From Pseudomonadota bacterium (GTDB lineage: Bacteria > Pseudomonadota > Alphaproteobacteria > SHVZ01): a stretch of DNA of 45,423 nt. The translations under genes and the position numbers were made by a program. The number at the start of each line of letters is the position of its first letter. Within the stretch, counting starts at the first letter, position 1. The notes under the pieces are model-generated. The model made no database searches. It had not been told where the DNA came from and saw only the letters and a list, made by a program, of their open reading frames with translations. Location: assembly GCA_016195085.1 (NCBI GenBank), contig JACQAG010000036.1, positions 1-45,423 on the forward strand. Direction: 5' to 3'. Positions 1 to 7,388 of the stretch are shown here, one piece after another.

Positions 1-81
1 CACCCCTCCCCGACCCTCCCCGGGGGGTGGGATTTGGGAGGGGTGAGGATCACCCCTCCCCGATCCTCCTGGGGGGGTGGG
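1..81. repeat. C/G-rich palindromic repeat, two tandem copies
   Basis: Positions 1-31 and 51-81 are a direct repeat with 28 of 31 bases identical. The first copy is part of a palindrome in which CACCCCTCCC (1-10) is complementary to GGGAGGGGTG (36-45). The element is cut by the window edge. A related copy lies at 37366-37399 in the 3' end of def. Dispersed CCCTCCCC-type palindromes occur in intergenic DNA of many alphaproteobacteria (family knowledge, not searched). The repeats probably follow the end of a gene outside the window. Confidence 0.7.
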
Positions 82-190
82 GCCGCGATCTAAACCGGAT
101 CGCCTGGCGAATGCAACGCTCCCCGGGCGGGGCCGGAGCGACGCCCAATTCTTGAGCAGACGCCGGTTCCAGTGCTAAGTCTCGCCCCCC

Positions 191-541
191 ATGATCGAGT
201 TCGCCGACACCGAACGCTGGCGCCGTCTTTACCCCGCTCTCGGACCCAAGAACGAGCGCGACCATCAGGTGCTGCAGGCGTTCATGGCCGAGTTCGGTCC
301 CATGCAGGAGGACATGGAAATCCACGGCGTCGACTATGATCGCCGGGTGGTGCTGCTCCGGGTCGCCCGTCGGCGGCCGGATGGGCCGCCGGTCGAAATG
401 TATACCTTCGCCGAATGCAATACCGACGGCTGGATCACGGCGAAGAAGCTCTGGCTCGAGCCCGAGGCGCGCCGGCGCGCCGATCTGAGCCGGGTCTTGA
501 TGGCGACCTGGCCGGCACCGCCGGAGACGACCATCTATTAA
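191..541 (+). CDS. Hypothetical protein
   Basis: A 116-residue soluble protein that I do not recognise. It has no signal peptide, no membrane segment and no familiar motif. The N-terminal half is acidic and the centre is rich in arginine (RRVVLLRVARRRPDG). The start at 191 has no clear Shine-Dalgarno sequence in front of it, only a C-rich run, so translation could begin at an internal ATG such as 284. The ArfA-like ORF follows 51 bases downstream on the same strand, so the two may share a transcript. I favour this reading because the opposite-strand frames across it give low-complexity, arginine/proline-rich translations typical of shadows in GC-rich DNA. Confidence 0.6.
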   Translation: MIEFADTERWRRLYPALGPKNERDHQVLQAFMAEFGPMQEDMEIHGVDYDRRVVLLRVARRRPDGPPVEMYTFAECNTDGWITAKKLWLEPEARRRADLSRVLMATWPAPPETTIY

Positions 542-592
542 CCATTGCGGGAATGCCGGGTCGAGCCGGGCGAGCAAGGACGGGGCTAACCA

Positions 593-748
593 ATGGCACG
601 TGTGAAGAACCCGGCGGCAAAGGCGGTGCGCTCGGAGCAATTTCGGCCGCGCCGGGTGAAGGCCCGCAAAGGCATCAAGGCCTATCGCCGACGCTCCAAG
701 CACCCCAGCGGGGTCAAAGCGGACGATCCTGACCCCGATTCGCGGTGA
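593..748 (+). CDS. ArfA-like alternative ribosome-rescue protein (small ORF)
   Basis: A 51-residue, strongly basic protein. The central segment, FRPRRVKARKGIKAYRRR at about residues 17-34, resembles the conserved core of ArfA (a leucine/phenylalanine-arginine patch followed by K-x-x-K-G-x-x-x-Y-x-R-K). In Escherichia coli ArfA enters ribosomes stalled on mRNAs lacking a stop codon and recruits RF2 to release the peptide, backing up tmRNA. A weak AAGGA lies about 13 bases before the ATG. The product is shorter than E. coli ArfA (72 residues) and ends soon after the core with an acidic tail (DDPDPD). E. coli arfA mRNA is itself made as a truncated message; I cannot see whether that applies here. 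The assignment rests on a short motif, so it is tentative. The alternative is an unrelated small basic RNA-binding protein. Confidence 0.55.
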   Translation: MARVKNPAAKAVRSEQFRPRRVKARKGIKAYRRRSKHPSGVKADDPDPDSR

Positions 749-1139
749 GTCGCTCCGCTGCCACAACTGCTTGATCGGGAAGAATTTCCCCCCGCCGCAA
801 CTTTCGGCTGGACGGGCCTTGCGGCAATCGCCATCATCGGCGTCCACGAAATGAGTGGCCGGCGGAGGCGCATGCGGCGCGTCCGATCGCCCATTCAAGC
901 AAGCTGTGGTGTGCGCCGTTTTCCTCGGAAGGTTCCGAAAGCTGCAGCGCCGCTCGTCCTGCGTCCTCTCCATGGACGCCGCGGCGGCTCAGAGGCCTCT
1001 GATCCTTGCTTCCCGGTCAAGCGAGCGCGGGTACCCTTTTGGGAATCCGCCATCTCTGCCGAAAGCCCCTTCGCCACAGCATCACCAACCCGCGGGGGGC
1101 CCTGCCCCATGAGCGGCGGCCAGGCAAGGGACTAAGGCA
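749..1139 (+). other. 391-base non-coding gap, leader of the RRM gene
   Basis: No convincing gene is visible in either strand. The open frames that cross it are arginine/proline-rich and look like chance frames in GC-rich DNA. The last part carries the ribosome binding site of the RRM gene (CAAGGGACTAAGGCA before the ATG at 1140). A long leader would be compatible with cold-inducible control, as is common for bacterial RRM proteins, but I see no defined cold-box motif. Confidence 0.5.
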
Positions 1140-1481
1140 ATGCAAGTGAAGTTATTCGTCGGCAATCTCCCCTACTCGGTCAATTCCGAGGAGTTGAAGG
1201 AGATGTTCACACCATTCGGCAGCGTGGTGTCGGCGAAGGTCGTCAGCGACCGCGAGACCGGCCGCAGCCGCGGCTTCGGCTTCGTTGAGATGGACAGCGA
1301 GGATGCCTGCGAGCGGGCGATCCGCGAGCTCAACGGCACCGATGTGGGCGGACGGCCGATGACCGTGCGCGCCGCCGAGGATCGCGGCGACATGCGCGGA
1401 CCGCGCCGCGGCGGTGGCGGTGGCGGTGGCGGCTTCGATCGCGGGCCTCGCGGCGGCGGGGGCGGCGGCGGCCGGTTCTAA
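1140..1481 (+). CDS. Glycine-rich RRM RNA-binding protein
   Basis: A 113-residue protein with one RNA recognition motif at residues 1-80. RNP2 is LFVGNL at residues 5-10 and RNP1 is RGFGFVEM at about residues 44-51, with the aromatic residues that stack on RNA. A glycine/arginine-rich tail (residues 87-113, ending GGGGGGGRF) follows. Bacterial RRM proteins with such tails bind RNA and are often cold-induced in cyanobacteria and proteobacteria. The start is supported by a purine-rich AAGGGACTAAGG upstream. It is probably monocistronic: a GC-rich hairpin follows the stop codon and the next gene is on the other strand. The tail's glycine runs are encoded by simple GGC repeats and could vary in length between strains. 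Confidence 0.93.
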   Translation: MQVKLFVGNLPYSVNSEELKEMFTPFGSVVSAKVVSDRETGRSRGFGFVEMDSEDACERAIRELNGTDVGGRPMTVRAAEDRGDMRGPRRGGGGGGGGFDRGPRGGGGGGGRF

Positions 1482-1504
1482 CCCGCTGGGCTGACGCCTC
1501 CATT

Positions 1505-1532
1505 CCGGCCGGCGGCGTTCGCCGCCGGGCCG
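1505..1532 (+). terminator. GC-rich hairpin after the RRM gene
   Basis: A stable inverted repeat (GGCGGCG next to CGCCGCC, with outer GGCC/GGCC pairs and one bulge) lies 24 bases after the stop codon. There is no U-tract after it, so it may stabilise the 3' end or act together with Rho rather than terminate on its own. Confidence 0.4.
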
Positions 1533-1601
1533 AACGAGCTATGATCCGGCGCCGCGGAGCCTTGCTCCCGGCGCCGTTGCTTTTGCGGTGAAGCGAAAAA
1601 G

Positions 1602-2027
1602 CTAGAGCTTGCTGACGAAGCCGACCATATGGCCGGCGGCGAACAGCACGATGGCCCCCACCAGCAGCAAGACGCAGACCAGCATCACGACCTTGGTCAA
1701 GGACGAGCCTTGCTTGACCACCGGCTTTCGGGGGCCGCTCCCCTTGAAATCGACCTCGGCCTTCTTCTCCGGCTTCGCCGCCTGCTTGTCTTCCTTGGGT
1801 GGCGGCGCCGCGCGCTCGGTCACGGGCTTGGAGGTGTCGTAGATCACGATCTCCTTGCTCGAATTGGTCTTGGGGTCAAACATGTCCTTGACGACCTTGA
1901 CCCCTTCGAAGCGCTTCTCGCCGTGCAGAGACTTGGCGACCTCGATCGCAGCCTCGCGGTCTGGGTAGGTGGAATCGATCATCCACGTACCACCCTTCAG
2001 GGTATGGACCTCGAACAGTGTCGCCAT
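1602..2027 (-). CDS. Conserved hypothetical protein with C-terminal membrane anchor
   Basis: A 141-residue protein with three visible parts. Residues 1-68 form an alpha/beta-looking domain beginning MATLFEVHTLKGGTW and containing MIDSTYPDREAAI. Residues about 70-108 are a lysine/proline-rich linker. Residues about 113-138 are a single hydrophobic segment (VVMLVCVLLLVGAIVLFAAG) near the C-terminus. It should be a tail-anchored inner-membrane protein with its N-terminal domain in the cytoplasm. I do not recognise a named domain. The ATG at 2027 was chosen over one 45 bases upstream because the extra residues are low-complexity and the domain begins at MATLF. It faces the RRM gene tail to tail and is not obviously in an operon. 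Confidence 0.8.
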   Translation of the reverse strand: MATLFEVHTLKGGTWMIDSTYPDREAAIEVAKSLHGEKRFEGVKVVKDMFDPKTNSSKEIVIYDTSKPVTERAAPPPKEDKQAAKPEKKAEVDFKGSGPRKPVVKQGSSLTKVVMLVCVLLLVGAIVLFAAGHMVGFVSKL

Positions 2028-2151
2028 AGTCGTACTCGTTCCCGTTTTGTGCGGAGTATTATCCCCAGGCACCTAACGGATTAGTCGATAATCCAAGGAA
2101 AATCCACTCCCGCGGCCATAGGCCGGTATGTCGAGGGCCTCCGGACCGGCC

Positions 2152-3000
2152 TCAGCCGGGCCAGGCGCGCAGCTCCTGGCGCTGGCTGCCGAGGCCCGCG
2201 ATGCCGAGCGTGACCACGTCGCCGGGCTTTAGAAACACCGGCGGTTTCTTGCCGGAACCGACCCCGGGGGGCGTGCCGGTCGAAATCACGTCGCCCGGAT
2301 TCAAGGTCATGAATCGGCTGACATAGCTCACCAGATGGGCGCAGCCGAAGATCATGGTCTTGGTATTGCCGTTCTGGAAGCGGGTGCCGTTGACCTCGAG
2401 CCACATGTCGAGATTCTGCGGATCCTTCACTTCGTCCGTGGTCACGAGCCAGGGACCGAGCGGCCCGAAGGTGTCGCAGCCCTTGCCCTTATCCCAGGTG
2501 CCGCCGCGCTCGAGCTGGTATTCGCGCTCCGAGACGTCGTTCGCCACGCAATAACCGGCGACGTAGTCGAAGGCCTTCTCCTCGCTCACATACTGCGCCT
2601 TGGTGCCGATGATGATGGCGAGCTCGACCTCCCAATCGGTCTTCTTCGAATCCTTGGGGATGATGACGGGATCGTTGGGACCCGAGAGCGCGGTATCGGC
2701 CTTGATGAAGATGATCGGCTCTTTGGGCACCGGCATGCCGGCCTCGGCGGCGTGATCGGAATAGTTGAGGCCGATGCAGACGAACTTGCCGATCTGACCG
2801 ACCGGGGGCCCGAGGCGCGGCGAGCCGGAGACCTCGGGAAGCGATTCCGGCTTCAAGCTGCGAAGCTTCGCCAGACCTGCGGATCCCAGCACATCGCCCT
2901 TGATGTCGGCGATGGCGCCGGACAGGTCGCGGATGCGTCCATTGCCGTCGACGAGGCCCGGCTTCTCCCGTCCGGGCTGGCCAAAGCGCAGCAATTTCAT
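2152..3000 (-). CDS. Fumarylacetoacetate hydrolase (FAH) family protein
   Basis: A 282-residue protein of the FAH superfamily, which hydrolyses, decarboxylates or isomerises beta-diketo or 2-oxo acids using a divalent metal. The N-terminal lid domain covers residues 1-65 and the catalytic domain follows. The metal ligands expected for the family are present: E124 and E126 in WEVELAIIIG and D155 in VANDVSERE. The signature GKFVCIGLNYSDHA at residues 71-84 and the C-terminal STGTPPGVG are typical of the family. Length fits the 280-residue bacterial enzymes annotated as 2-hydroxyhepta-2,4-diene-1,7-dioate isomerase or ureidoglycolate-lyase-like proteins; the substrate cannot be told from sequence. 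It is the last gene of a leftward series, 90 bases after the cyclic-nucleotide-binding gene. Confidence 0.93.
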   Translation of the reverse strand: MKLLRFGQPGREKPGLVDGNGRIRDLSGAIADIKGDVLGSAGLAKLRSLKPESLPEVSGSPRLGPPVGQIGKFVCIGLNYSDHAAEAGMPVPKEPIIFIKADTALSGPNDPVIIPKDSKKTDWEVELAIIIGTKAQYVSEEKAFDYVAGYCVANDVSEREYQLERGGTWDKGKGCDTFGPLGPWLVTTDEVKDPQNLDMWLEVNGTRFQNGNTKTMIFGCAHLVSYVSRFMTLNPGDVISTGTPPGVGSGKKPPVFLKPGDVVTLGIAGLGSQRQELRAWPG

Positions 3001-3090
3001 GTTCGTTTCCTCAAGGCAAGCTGTTGGAAGTGCGCGACCATACAGGCGAGATCAAGGGCTAGACAAGCGCCGAGCCGGTACCGGCTGGGC

Positions 3091-3462
3091 CTAAACCTCA
3101 TCCCCCGGCCGGTGCGTCGTCACAAGCGAGCGGACGTTGCGCACGAGAACCCGAAGGAGTCCGCGCAGGAACGGATCGGCGGCGGCGAGCTTCTCCTGAA
3201 ATACCAGGTCGGGAATGACGATGAGCTCAGTGGTCTCCAGCGCGGCCGCGCTCGCGACCCGGGACGAGCGGTCGATGAGCGCCATCTCGCCGAAGATGCC
3301 GCCTGCCGCGATCGTGCCAAGCACCGTCTTGCGTCCGTCGATTTCCCGGAAGATCTCGACCATGCCGGATTCCACGATGTAGGCATGGTGGCCGGCATCT
3401 CCCTCGGTGAAAATGCGGCCGCCTTTCGGGAAGGCCGTGCGGCTGAAATACTCGAAGCTCAT
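3091..3462 (-). CDS. Stand-alone cyclic nucleotide-binding domain protein
   Basis: A 123-residue protein that is essentially one cNMP-binding beta-barrel of the Crp/Fnr sensor type, without a DNA-binding or catalytic domain. The phosphate-binding cassette reads FGEMALIDRSSRVASA, with the glycine-glutamate pair and the arginine that contacts the cyclic phosphate. GDAGHHAYIVESGMVEIF near residues 22-39 is the usual first half of the fold. It overlaps the upstream SAM hydroxide adenosyltransferase gene by 4 bases, so the two are translationally coupled. A free-standing sensor domain suggests it works through a protein partner. Whether it binds cAMP or cGMP is not known. Confidence 0.9.
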   Translation of the reverse strand: MSFEYFSRTAFPKGGRIFTEGDAGHHAYIVESGMVEIFREIDGRKTVLGTIAAGGIFGEMALIDRSSRVASAAALETTELIVIPDLVFQEKLAAADPFLRGLLRVLVRNVRSLVTTHRPGDEV

Positions 3463-4235
3463 CCTCGCCTCTTCGCGTTGCCGCTCCGCCCCGCGCGCGG
3501 CGCCGCGCGCATGTGCACGCGCACGCGATCACCGATCCGCAGCCCGTATATCCGCGCGGCGCGCGCCTGGTTGGCGGCGATCTCGACGAGCCCGTTGGAA
3601 TTCTCGTACCAGAAGCCGCTGCCGGGGTCGACCGATCCGAAGGTGCGGGCGCGCTTGAGCTCATGGCCATTGACCGCGAGCACCGCGCCCGCGTCCAGCA
3701 TGTCCGCCCGGAGCCCGGTCATGCCATTGCCGTAGCGGTCGATATAGACGATCTCGGCCAAGTCGTCGGGCCAGCGCTGGGCCTTGGGATCGGGGCGGCG
3801 GAGCGTCTCGCCCGCCGGCAGCTCGCCCAGCGCCAGGCGCGCTGCGACCGGGGCGAAGAGATCGCGCCCATGAAAGCTGCAGGAGAGCCGCAGCGGGCGC
3901 CAGGAAATCGCCATCGCCCGGCGCCGTCGCGAGCGCCGCCACAGGAGCTCGACCAGCCCATTGTCGGGCCCGACGAACCAGCGCCCATCGAGCTCAGCCG
4001 CGAGCGCTGGGCGGGCTCCGCCGACCCCGGGGTCGACCACCGCCAAGAGCACGGTACCCGCCGGAAACGCGCTTGCATGAGCGGCCAGGAGATAGGCCGA
4101 GCGCTTGGCATCGAAGGCCGGCGCATCGGCAAAGAGATCGATGACCGGCACGCGCGGCGCCAGGCGGAGCAGCACCGCTTTCATCTGCCCGGTGTAGGGC
4201 CCCTCCATGCCGAAATCGGTGAACAGCACGATCAT
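3459..4235 (-). CDS. SAM hydroxide adenosyltransferase (DUF62 family)
   Basis: A 258-residue member of the family that contains SAM hydroxide adenosyltransferases and the actinobacterial chlorinase/fluorinase. Archaeal and bacterial members split S-adenosylmethionine to adenosine and methionine with water as nucleophile. The Asp-Arg-His triad of the hydrolytic subgroup is present as D68 and R75 in VVDPGVGGAR and H122 in FHGRDLFAP. The N-terminal TDFG at residues 6-9 and the C-terminal domain with the aromatic/asparagine motif (FWYENSNG, about residues 213-220) complete the family pattern. Halogenase activity is not expected because this triad marks the hydroxide users. It starts 25 bases after the epimerase gene and overlaps the cNMP-binding gene by 4 bases. 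Confidence 0.9.
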   Translation of the reverse strand: MIVLFTDFGMEGPYTGQMKAVLLRLAPRVPVIDLFADAPAFDAKRSAYLLAAHASAFPAGTVLLAVVDPGVGGARPALAAELDGRWFVGPDNGLVELLWRRSRRRRAMAISWRPLRLSCSFHGRDLFAPVAARLALGELPAGETLRRPDPKAQRWPDDLAEIVYIDRYGNGMTGLRADMLDAGAVLAVNGHELKRARTFGSVDPGSGFWYENSNGLVEIAANQARAARIYGLRIGDRVRVHMRAAPRAGRSGNAKRRG

Positions 4236-4260
4236 GCACGGAACCGAGAGCTCGAAAGGC

Positions 4261-5205
4261 TCAGCCGGTGGCGGCCAGGCTCGGGCGCCAGGCGAAGGTT
4301 TGCCTGAGCCCGTCGGCGAGCTGCGTCTCGGCGCTGAGCCCGAGCTCGCGGCGCGCCAGCGCCGGATCGCCCAAGGAGTGCCTGAGGTCGCCCGGCCGCG
4401 ACGGTACCGAGATGATCTCGACCGCGCCGCCGGCGATCGTCATCAACGTCGTCGCCAGCTCGCGGATCGTGGTCCCGCGTCCGCTGCAGACATTGTAGAC
4501 GCCGGGCTCGCTCGGCCGCCGCGCCATTGCGGCCAAGAGAAAGCGCACGACGTCGCCGACATAGATGAAATCGCGGATCTGGCTGCCGTCACCATGGATG
4601 GTGATGGCGCGGCCCTGGCGAATGCGATCGGCGAAGATGGAGATGACGCCGGAATAGGGCGAGCTCGGATCCTGCCGCGGTCCATAGACATTGAAGAAGC
4701 GCAGGCCCGTGGTCGGCACGCCATGCACCTTGTGGGCGACATAGGCGTGCAGCTCGCTCGCGCGCTTGTCGGCGCCATAGGCGCTCTCCGGCCGCATCGA
4801 CGCCGATTCCAGGATGGCCCCGGCCGCCCCTTCGCCATAGGTCGCCGCCGAGGAGGCGTAGACGACGGGGATCGGCCGTCCGGCACCGGCGCGCCTGGCG
4901 GCATCGAAGACGGCGATCGATCCCGTCGCATTCACCCGGTGCGTTCCGAGCCAGTCCTCGACCGAGCGCTCAACCGAGGCGACCGCGGCCAAGTGGAAGC
5001 AGCCCTCGCAGCCGGCCATCGCGGCGGCGAGCAGGGCGGGATCGGCGACGTCGCCCACCACCAGCTCGGCGGCTCCCGGCAGATTGTCCCGTCTGCCCGT
5101 CGACAAATCGTCGAGCACGCGCACGCCATCGCCCCGCGCCGTCAGCGCGTCGAGGAGATGCGAGCCGATGAAGCCGGCTCCGCCGGTGACCAAATAGCGC
5201 GCCAC
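4261..5205 (-). CDS. NAD-dependent epimerase/dehydratase (UDP-glucose 4-epimerase-like)
   Basis: A 314-residue extended SDR. The nucleotide-binding GGAGFIG follows the start directly (residues 7-13). Catalytic residues are visible in VVYASSAATYG (serine) and ESAYGADKRASE (Y-x3-K). FFNVYGPRQDP and the C-terminal RPGDLRHSLGD are typical of UDP-glucose 4-epimerase and related nucleotide-sugar enzymes. It probably supplies sugars for surface polysaccharide. A GTG start at 5205 was chosen because GGAGGG lies 4 bases upstream and places the Rossmann motif at the N-terminus. Longer readings run into antisense of the aldehyde dehydrogenase remnant. It heads the leftward run that continues with the SAM hydroxide adenosyltransferase gene. 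Confidence 0.92.
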   Translation of the reverse strand: MARYLVTGGAGFIGSHLLDALTARGDGVRVLDDLSTGRRDNLPGAAELVVGDVADPALLAAAMAGCEGCFHLAAVASVERSVEDWLGTHRVNATGSIAVFDAARRAGAGRPIPVVYASSAATYGEGAAGAILESASMRPESAYGADKRASELHAYVAHKVHGVPTTGLRFFNVYGPRQDPSSPYSGVISIFADRIRQGRAITIHGDGSQIRDFIYVGDVVRFLLAAMARRPSEPGVYNVCSGRGTTIRELATTLMTIAGGAVEIISVPSRPGDLRHSLGDPALARRELGLSAETQLADGLRQTFAWRPSLAATG

Positions 5206-5374
5206 ACGCCCTCCAGGATCGGACGCCTGCAACCTATCGCATTCGCCGGTTTCGGGGAAACTCTCGGTTGGTGTGCCGGTTCCGATGCGTGCCGGCATCG
5301 CCGGCGCGCTTCGGAACGGCCGACCCGCGACGGCCGTGACACCTTCGCGGGTCCTTCCGCGGGAGAAACAATCC

Positions 5375-5575
5375 ATGTCGATGGGCGAGGTCTTGATCGG
5401 CGGCAAGTGGCGAGAGGCCGCCTCGGGCGCCAGCTTGCCGGCGATCAATCCGAGCGACGGCGGCGGCGAGCGGCCCTTCGGCGGCATGAAGAAGAGCGGC
5501 TTCGGCCGCGAGACGGGTTTCGAGGCGCTCCACGGCTTCACCACGCTGAAGACGGTGGCGATCGAGCACGGCTGA
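5375..5575 (+). pseudogene. Aldehyde dehydrogenase remnant, internal in-frame deletion
   Basis: Translation gives 66 residues that join the two ends of an NAD-dependent aldehyde dehydrogenase. Residues 1-29 (MSMGEVLIGGKWREAASG, then INPSDG) match the usual N-terminus. Residues 31-66 (ERPFGGMKKSGFGRETG, then KTVAIEHG) match the usual C-terminus. Roughly 400 residues in between, with the NAD site, the catalytic Cys and the general-base Glu, are missing. The join lies at a GGC run near 5461-5470, which suggests slipped-strand or microhomology deletion. The reading frame and the upstream ribosome binding site (GGGAGAAACAATCC) survive. The fragment cannot be an active dehydrogenase. It sits 30 bases before an SDR gene in the same direction, so it probably once formed an operon with it. 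An assembly collapse is a possible alternative. Confidence 0.85.
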
Positions 5576-5605
5576 AATCATCGAACACGGAGGGCGAGAA
5601 TCTCC

Positions 5606-6364
5606 ATGCGACTGCAGGACAAGGTGGCGATCGTGACCGGGGCGGGTTCCGGCTTCGGCGAGGGCATCGCCAAGCGCTTCGCTGCCGAGGGCGCCAAGAT
5701 CGTGGTGAACGACGTCAATCACCAAGCCGGCGACAAGGTCGCCCGCGACATCAAGGCCGCCGGCGGCACCGCAATGTTCCTCAAGGCCGACGTCGCCAAC
5801 AGCGCCGAGGTCAAGGAGATGGTGGCAAGGACGCTTGCCGGCTACGGCCGCGTCGACTGCATGGTGAACAACGCCGGCATCACCCATCGCAACCGGCCGA
5901 TGCTGGAGGTGGGCGAGGAGGAGTTCGACCGCATCTTCGCCGTCAATGTGAAGGCGATCTATCTCTCGGCGGTGCATGTCGTGCCGGTGATGCGCGCCCA
6001 GGGCGGCGGCAGCATCATCACCACCGCCAGCACCGCCGGCCTGCGCCCGCGTCCGGGCCTGACCTGGTACAACGGCTCCAAGGGCGCGGCGATCACGCTG
6101 ACCAAGTCGATGGCGGCCGAGCTCGCCAAGGACAATATCCGCGTCAATTGCCTTTGCCCGGTCATCGGCGAGACCGGTCTCACGGAGATGTTCATGGGCG
6201 TGCCGGACACGCCGGAGAACCGCCAGCGCTTTCTTTCGACCATTCCCTTGGGCCGCATGAGCAAGCCTTCGGACATCGCCAACGCGGCACTCTACCTAGC
6301 CTCAGACGAGGCCTCGTTCATCACCGGCGTGGCGCTCGAAGTCGATGGCGGACGCTGCATCTAG
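5606..6364 (+). CDS. SDR family oxidoreductase
   Basis: A 252-residue classical short-chain dehydrogenase. The cofactor motif TGAGSGFG lies at residues 11-18, NNAG at 88-91, and the catalytic S142, Y155 and K159 are all present. The acidic residue after the second strand (VVNDV, D36) favours NAD over NADP. The C-terminus FITGVALEVDGG is typical of the glucose/3-oxoacyl-ACP reductase-like group. The substrate is unknown. It follows the aldehyde dehydrogenase remnant by 30 bases with a GGAGGGCGAGAATCTCC leader, which suggests an alcohol-to-aldehyde-to-acid pathway now broken. Its 3' end overlaps that of the facing hydrolase gene by 4 bases. Confidence 0.95.
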   Translation: MRLQDKVAIVTGAGSGFGEGIAKRFAAEGAKIVVNDVNHQAGDKVARDIKAAGGTAMFLKADVANSAEVKEMVARTLAGYGRVDCMVNNAGITHRNRPMLEVGEEEFDRIFAVNVKAIYLSAVHVVPVMRAQGGGSIITTASTAGLRPRPGLTWYNGSKGAAITLTKSMAAELAKDNIRVNCLCPVIGETGLTEMFMGVPDTPENRQRFLSTIPLGRMSKPSDIANAALYLASDEASFITGVALEVDGGRCI

Positions 6365-7368
6365 GGCCTGAGCGTCCGCTGGAAGAAGTCGACGATTTCG
6401 GCATTGAGCCTGGCGTGGATCGCCGCACGATCGATCCCCGGCGGATCGGTGCAGATCGCAGGCGCTCTTCGCGCCATCTCCTCTGAGCAAGGCGCGATGA
6501 AAACGAAATGCCCGGCGCCGGGGAGAACCTGGTATTCGGGCGCATTCGGCATGAGCCGGCCGAGGCGCTCGGCGTTCCACTGCCCCGGCAGCACCTCATC
6601 GGCTTGGGCTTGGTAGATGCGCAGCGGCACCTTGATCGAGGCGAGACCGGCTGCGTCGAAGACGAAGCCCAGCGCCGGCGCCATGACGATGGCGGCCTTG
6701 ACCCTGGGGTCGGCGATGAGTGCCAGATCGGGCCGTCGTTGCACCCCGCCGACCGCTTGGGCCCGACGCATCAACGGATCGTCCGGATTGGCCTTCATGT
6801 AGTCGGCGCGGAGAGCGAAATTGGGGCGCCCGCCGATGACGACGATCGTCGTATAGCCGCCGGCGGAGTGCCCGACCATGCCGATGCGCGTCGGATCGAT
6901 GCGGGGACCGAGCCTGGCATCGGCGATGACGCCGTCGATGAGCGCCACGATGTGATGCGGCCGACCAATCGTCTGCAGATCGGTGCCGAAGCCGGAGTCG
7001 TCTCGGTAGTTGTCCCGGGGATGCTGGACCGTGGCGGCGATGAAGCCGGCGCGAGCAAGCGCCGTCAGGCTGTCGTGATGGCCAAGGACGTCGCCGCCGG
7101 TGCCATGGGAGACGACGATGAGCGGGAACCGACCTTCGGCCGGAGCCGCATCCTGCGCGGCATCGATCCGATAAGGACCGAGCACAGTGACGCCGGCGCT
7201 ATCGGCGACGGGATAGGCCGCAACCACCGGCATCTTGCCGCCCTCGACCGGATCGATCAGCGTAAGGAAGGCGAGCCCGGCGGCGTAGCCATCGGCGCCG
7301 GCCGGCGGCGGAGCGGCGGCCGATGCCAATGCGAGAAGGACCAAGGCGGCACGGTTCCAGCGGTGCAT
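6361..7368 (-). CDS. Secreted alpha/beta hydrolase (dienelactone / PAF-acetylhydrolase-like)
   Basis: A 335-residue protein with an N-terminal signal peptide (positive MHRWNR, hydrophobic ALVLLALASAAA, probable cleavage after AGA near residue 25). The alpha/beta-hydrolase fold shows the nucleophile elbow GHSAGG (about residues 168-173), an oxyanion region in IVVSHGTGG and a catalytic histidine in GAGHFVF near the C-terminus. The arrangement resembles periplasmic hydrolases annotated as dienelactone hydrolase or platelet-activating-factor acetylhydrolase-like. The substrate is unknown. Two C-terminal cysteines (APCSEEM and AICTDP) could form a disulfide, which fits an exported enzyme. It lies 20 bases downstream of the winged-helix regulator gene's start side but reads as its own unit before it in the leftward direction. 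Confidence 0.9.
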   Translation of the reverse strand: MHRWNRAALVLLALASAAAPPPAGADGYAAGLAFLTLIDPVEGGKMPVVAAYPVADSAGVTVLGPYRIDAAQDAAPAEGRFPLIVVSHGTGGDVLGHHDSLTALARAGFIAATVQHPRDNYRDDSGFGTDLQTIGRPHHIVALIDGVIADARLGPRIDPTRIGMVGHSAGGYTTIVVIGGRPNFALRADYMKANPDDPLMRRAQAVGGVQRRPDLALIADPRVKAAIVMAPALGFVFDAAGLASIKVPLRIYQAQADEVLPGQWNAERLGRLMPNAPEYQVLPGAGHFVFIAPCSEEMARRAPAICTDPPGIDRAAIHARLNAEIVDFFQRTLRP

Positions 7369-7388
7369 CTAAGACCTCTTATCCATGT

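Noticed and set aside
50-973. Long minus-strand frame over the left end
   Set aside because: Its translation is His/Arg/Pro-rich and antisense to the hypothetical and ArfA-like genes, as are many long frames in GC-rich DNA.
3459-4235. Halogenase (chlorinase/fluorinase) activity for the DUF62 protein
   Set aside because: The protein carries the Asp-Arg-His triad of the hydroxide-using group, so a halogenase call is not supported.
4207-6486. Very long plus-strand frame across the epimerase, ALDH remnant and SDR genes
   Set aside because: It crosses genes on both strands with a low-complexity Arg/Gly-rich translation and has no domain. It is a composition artefact.
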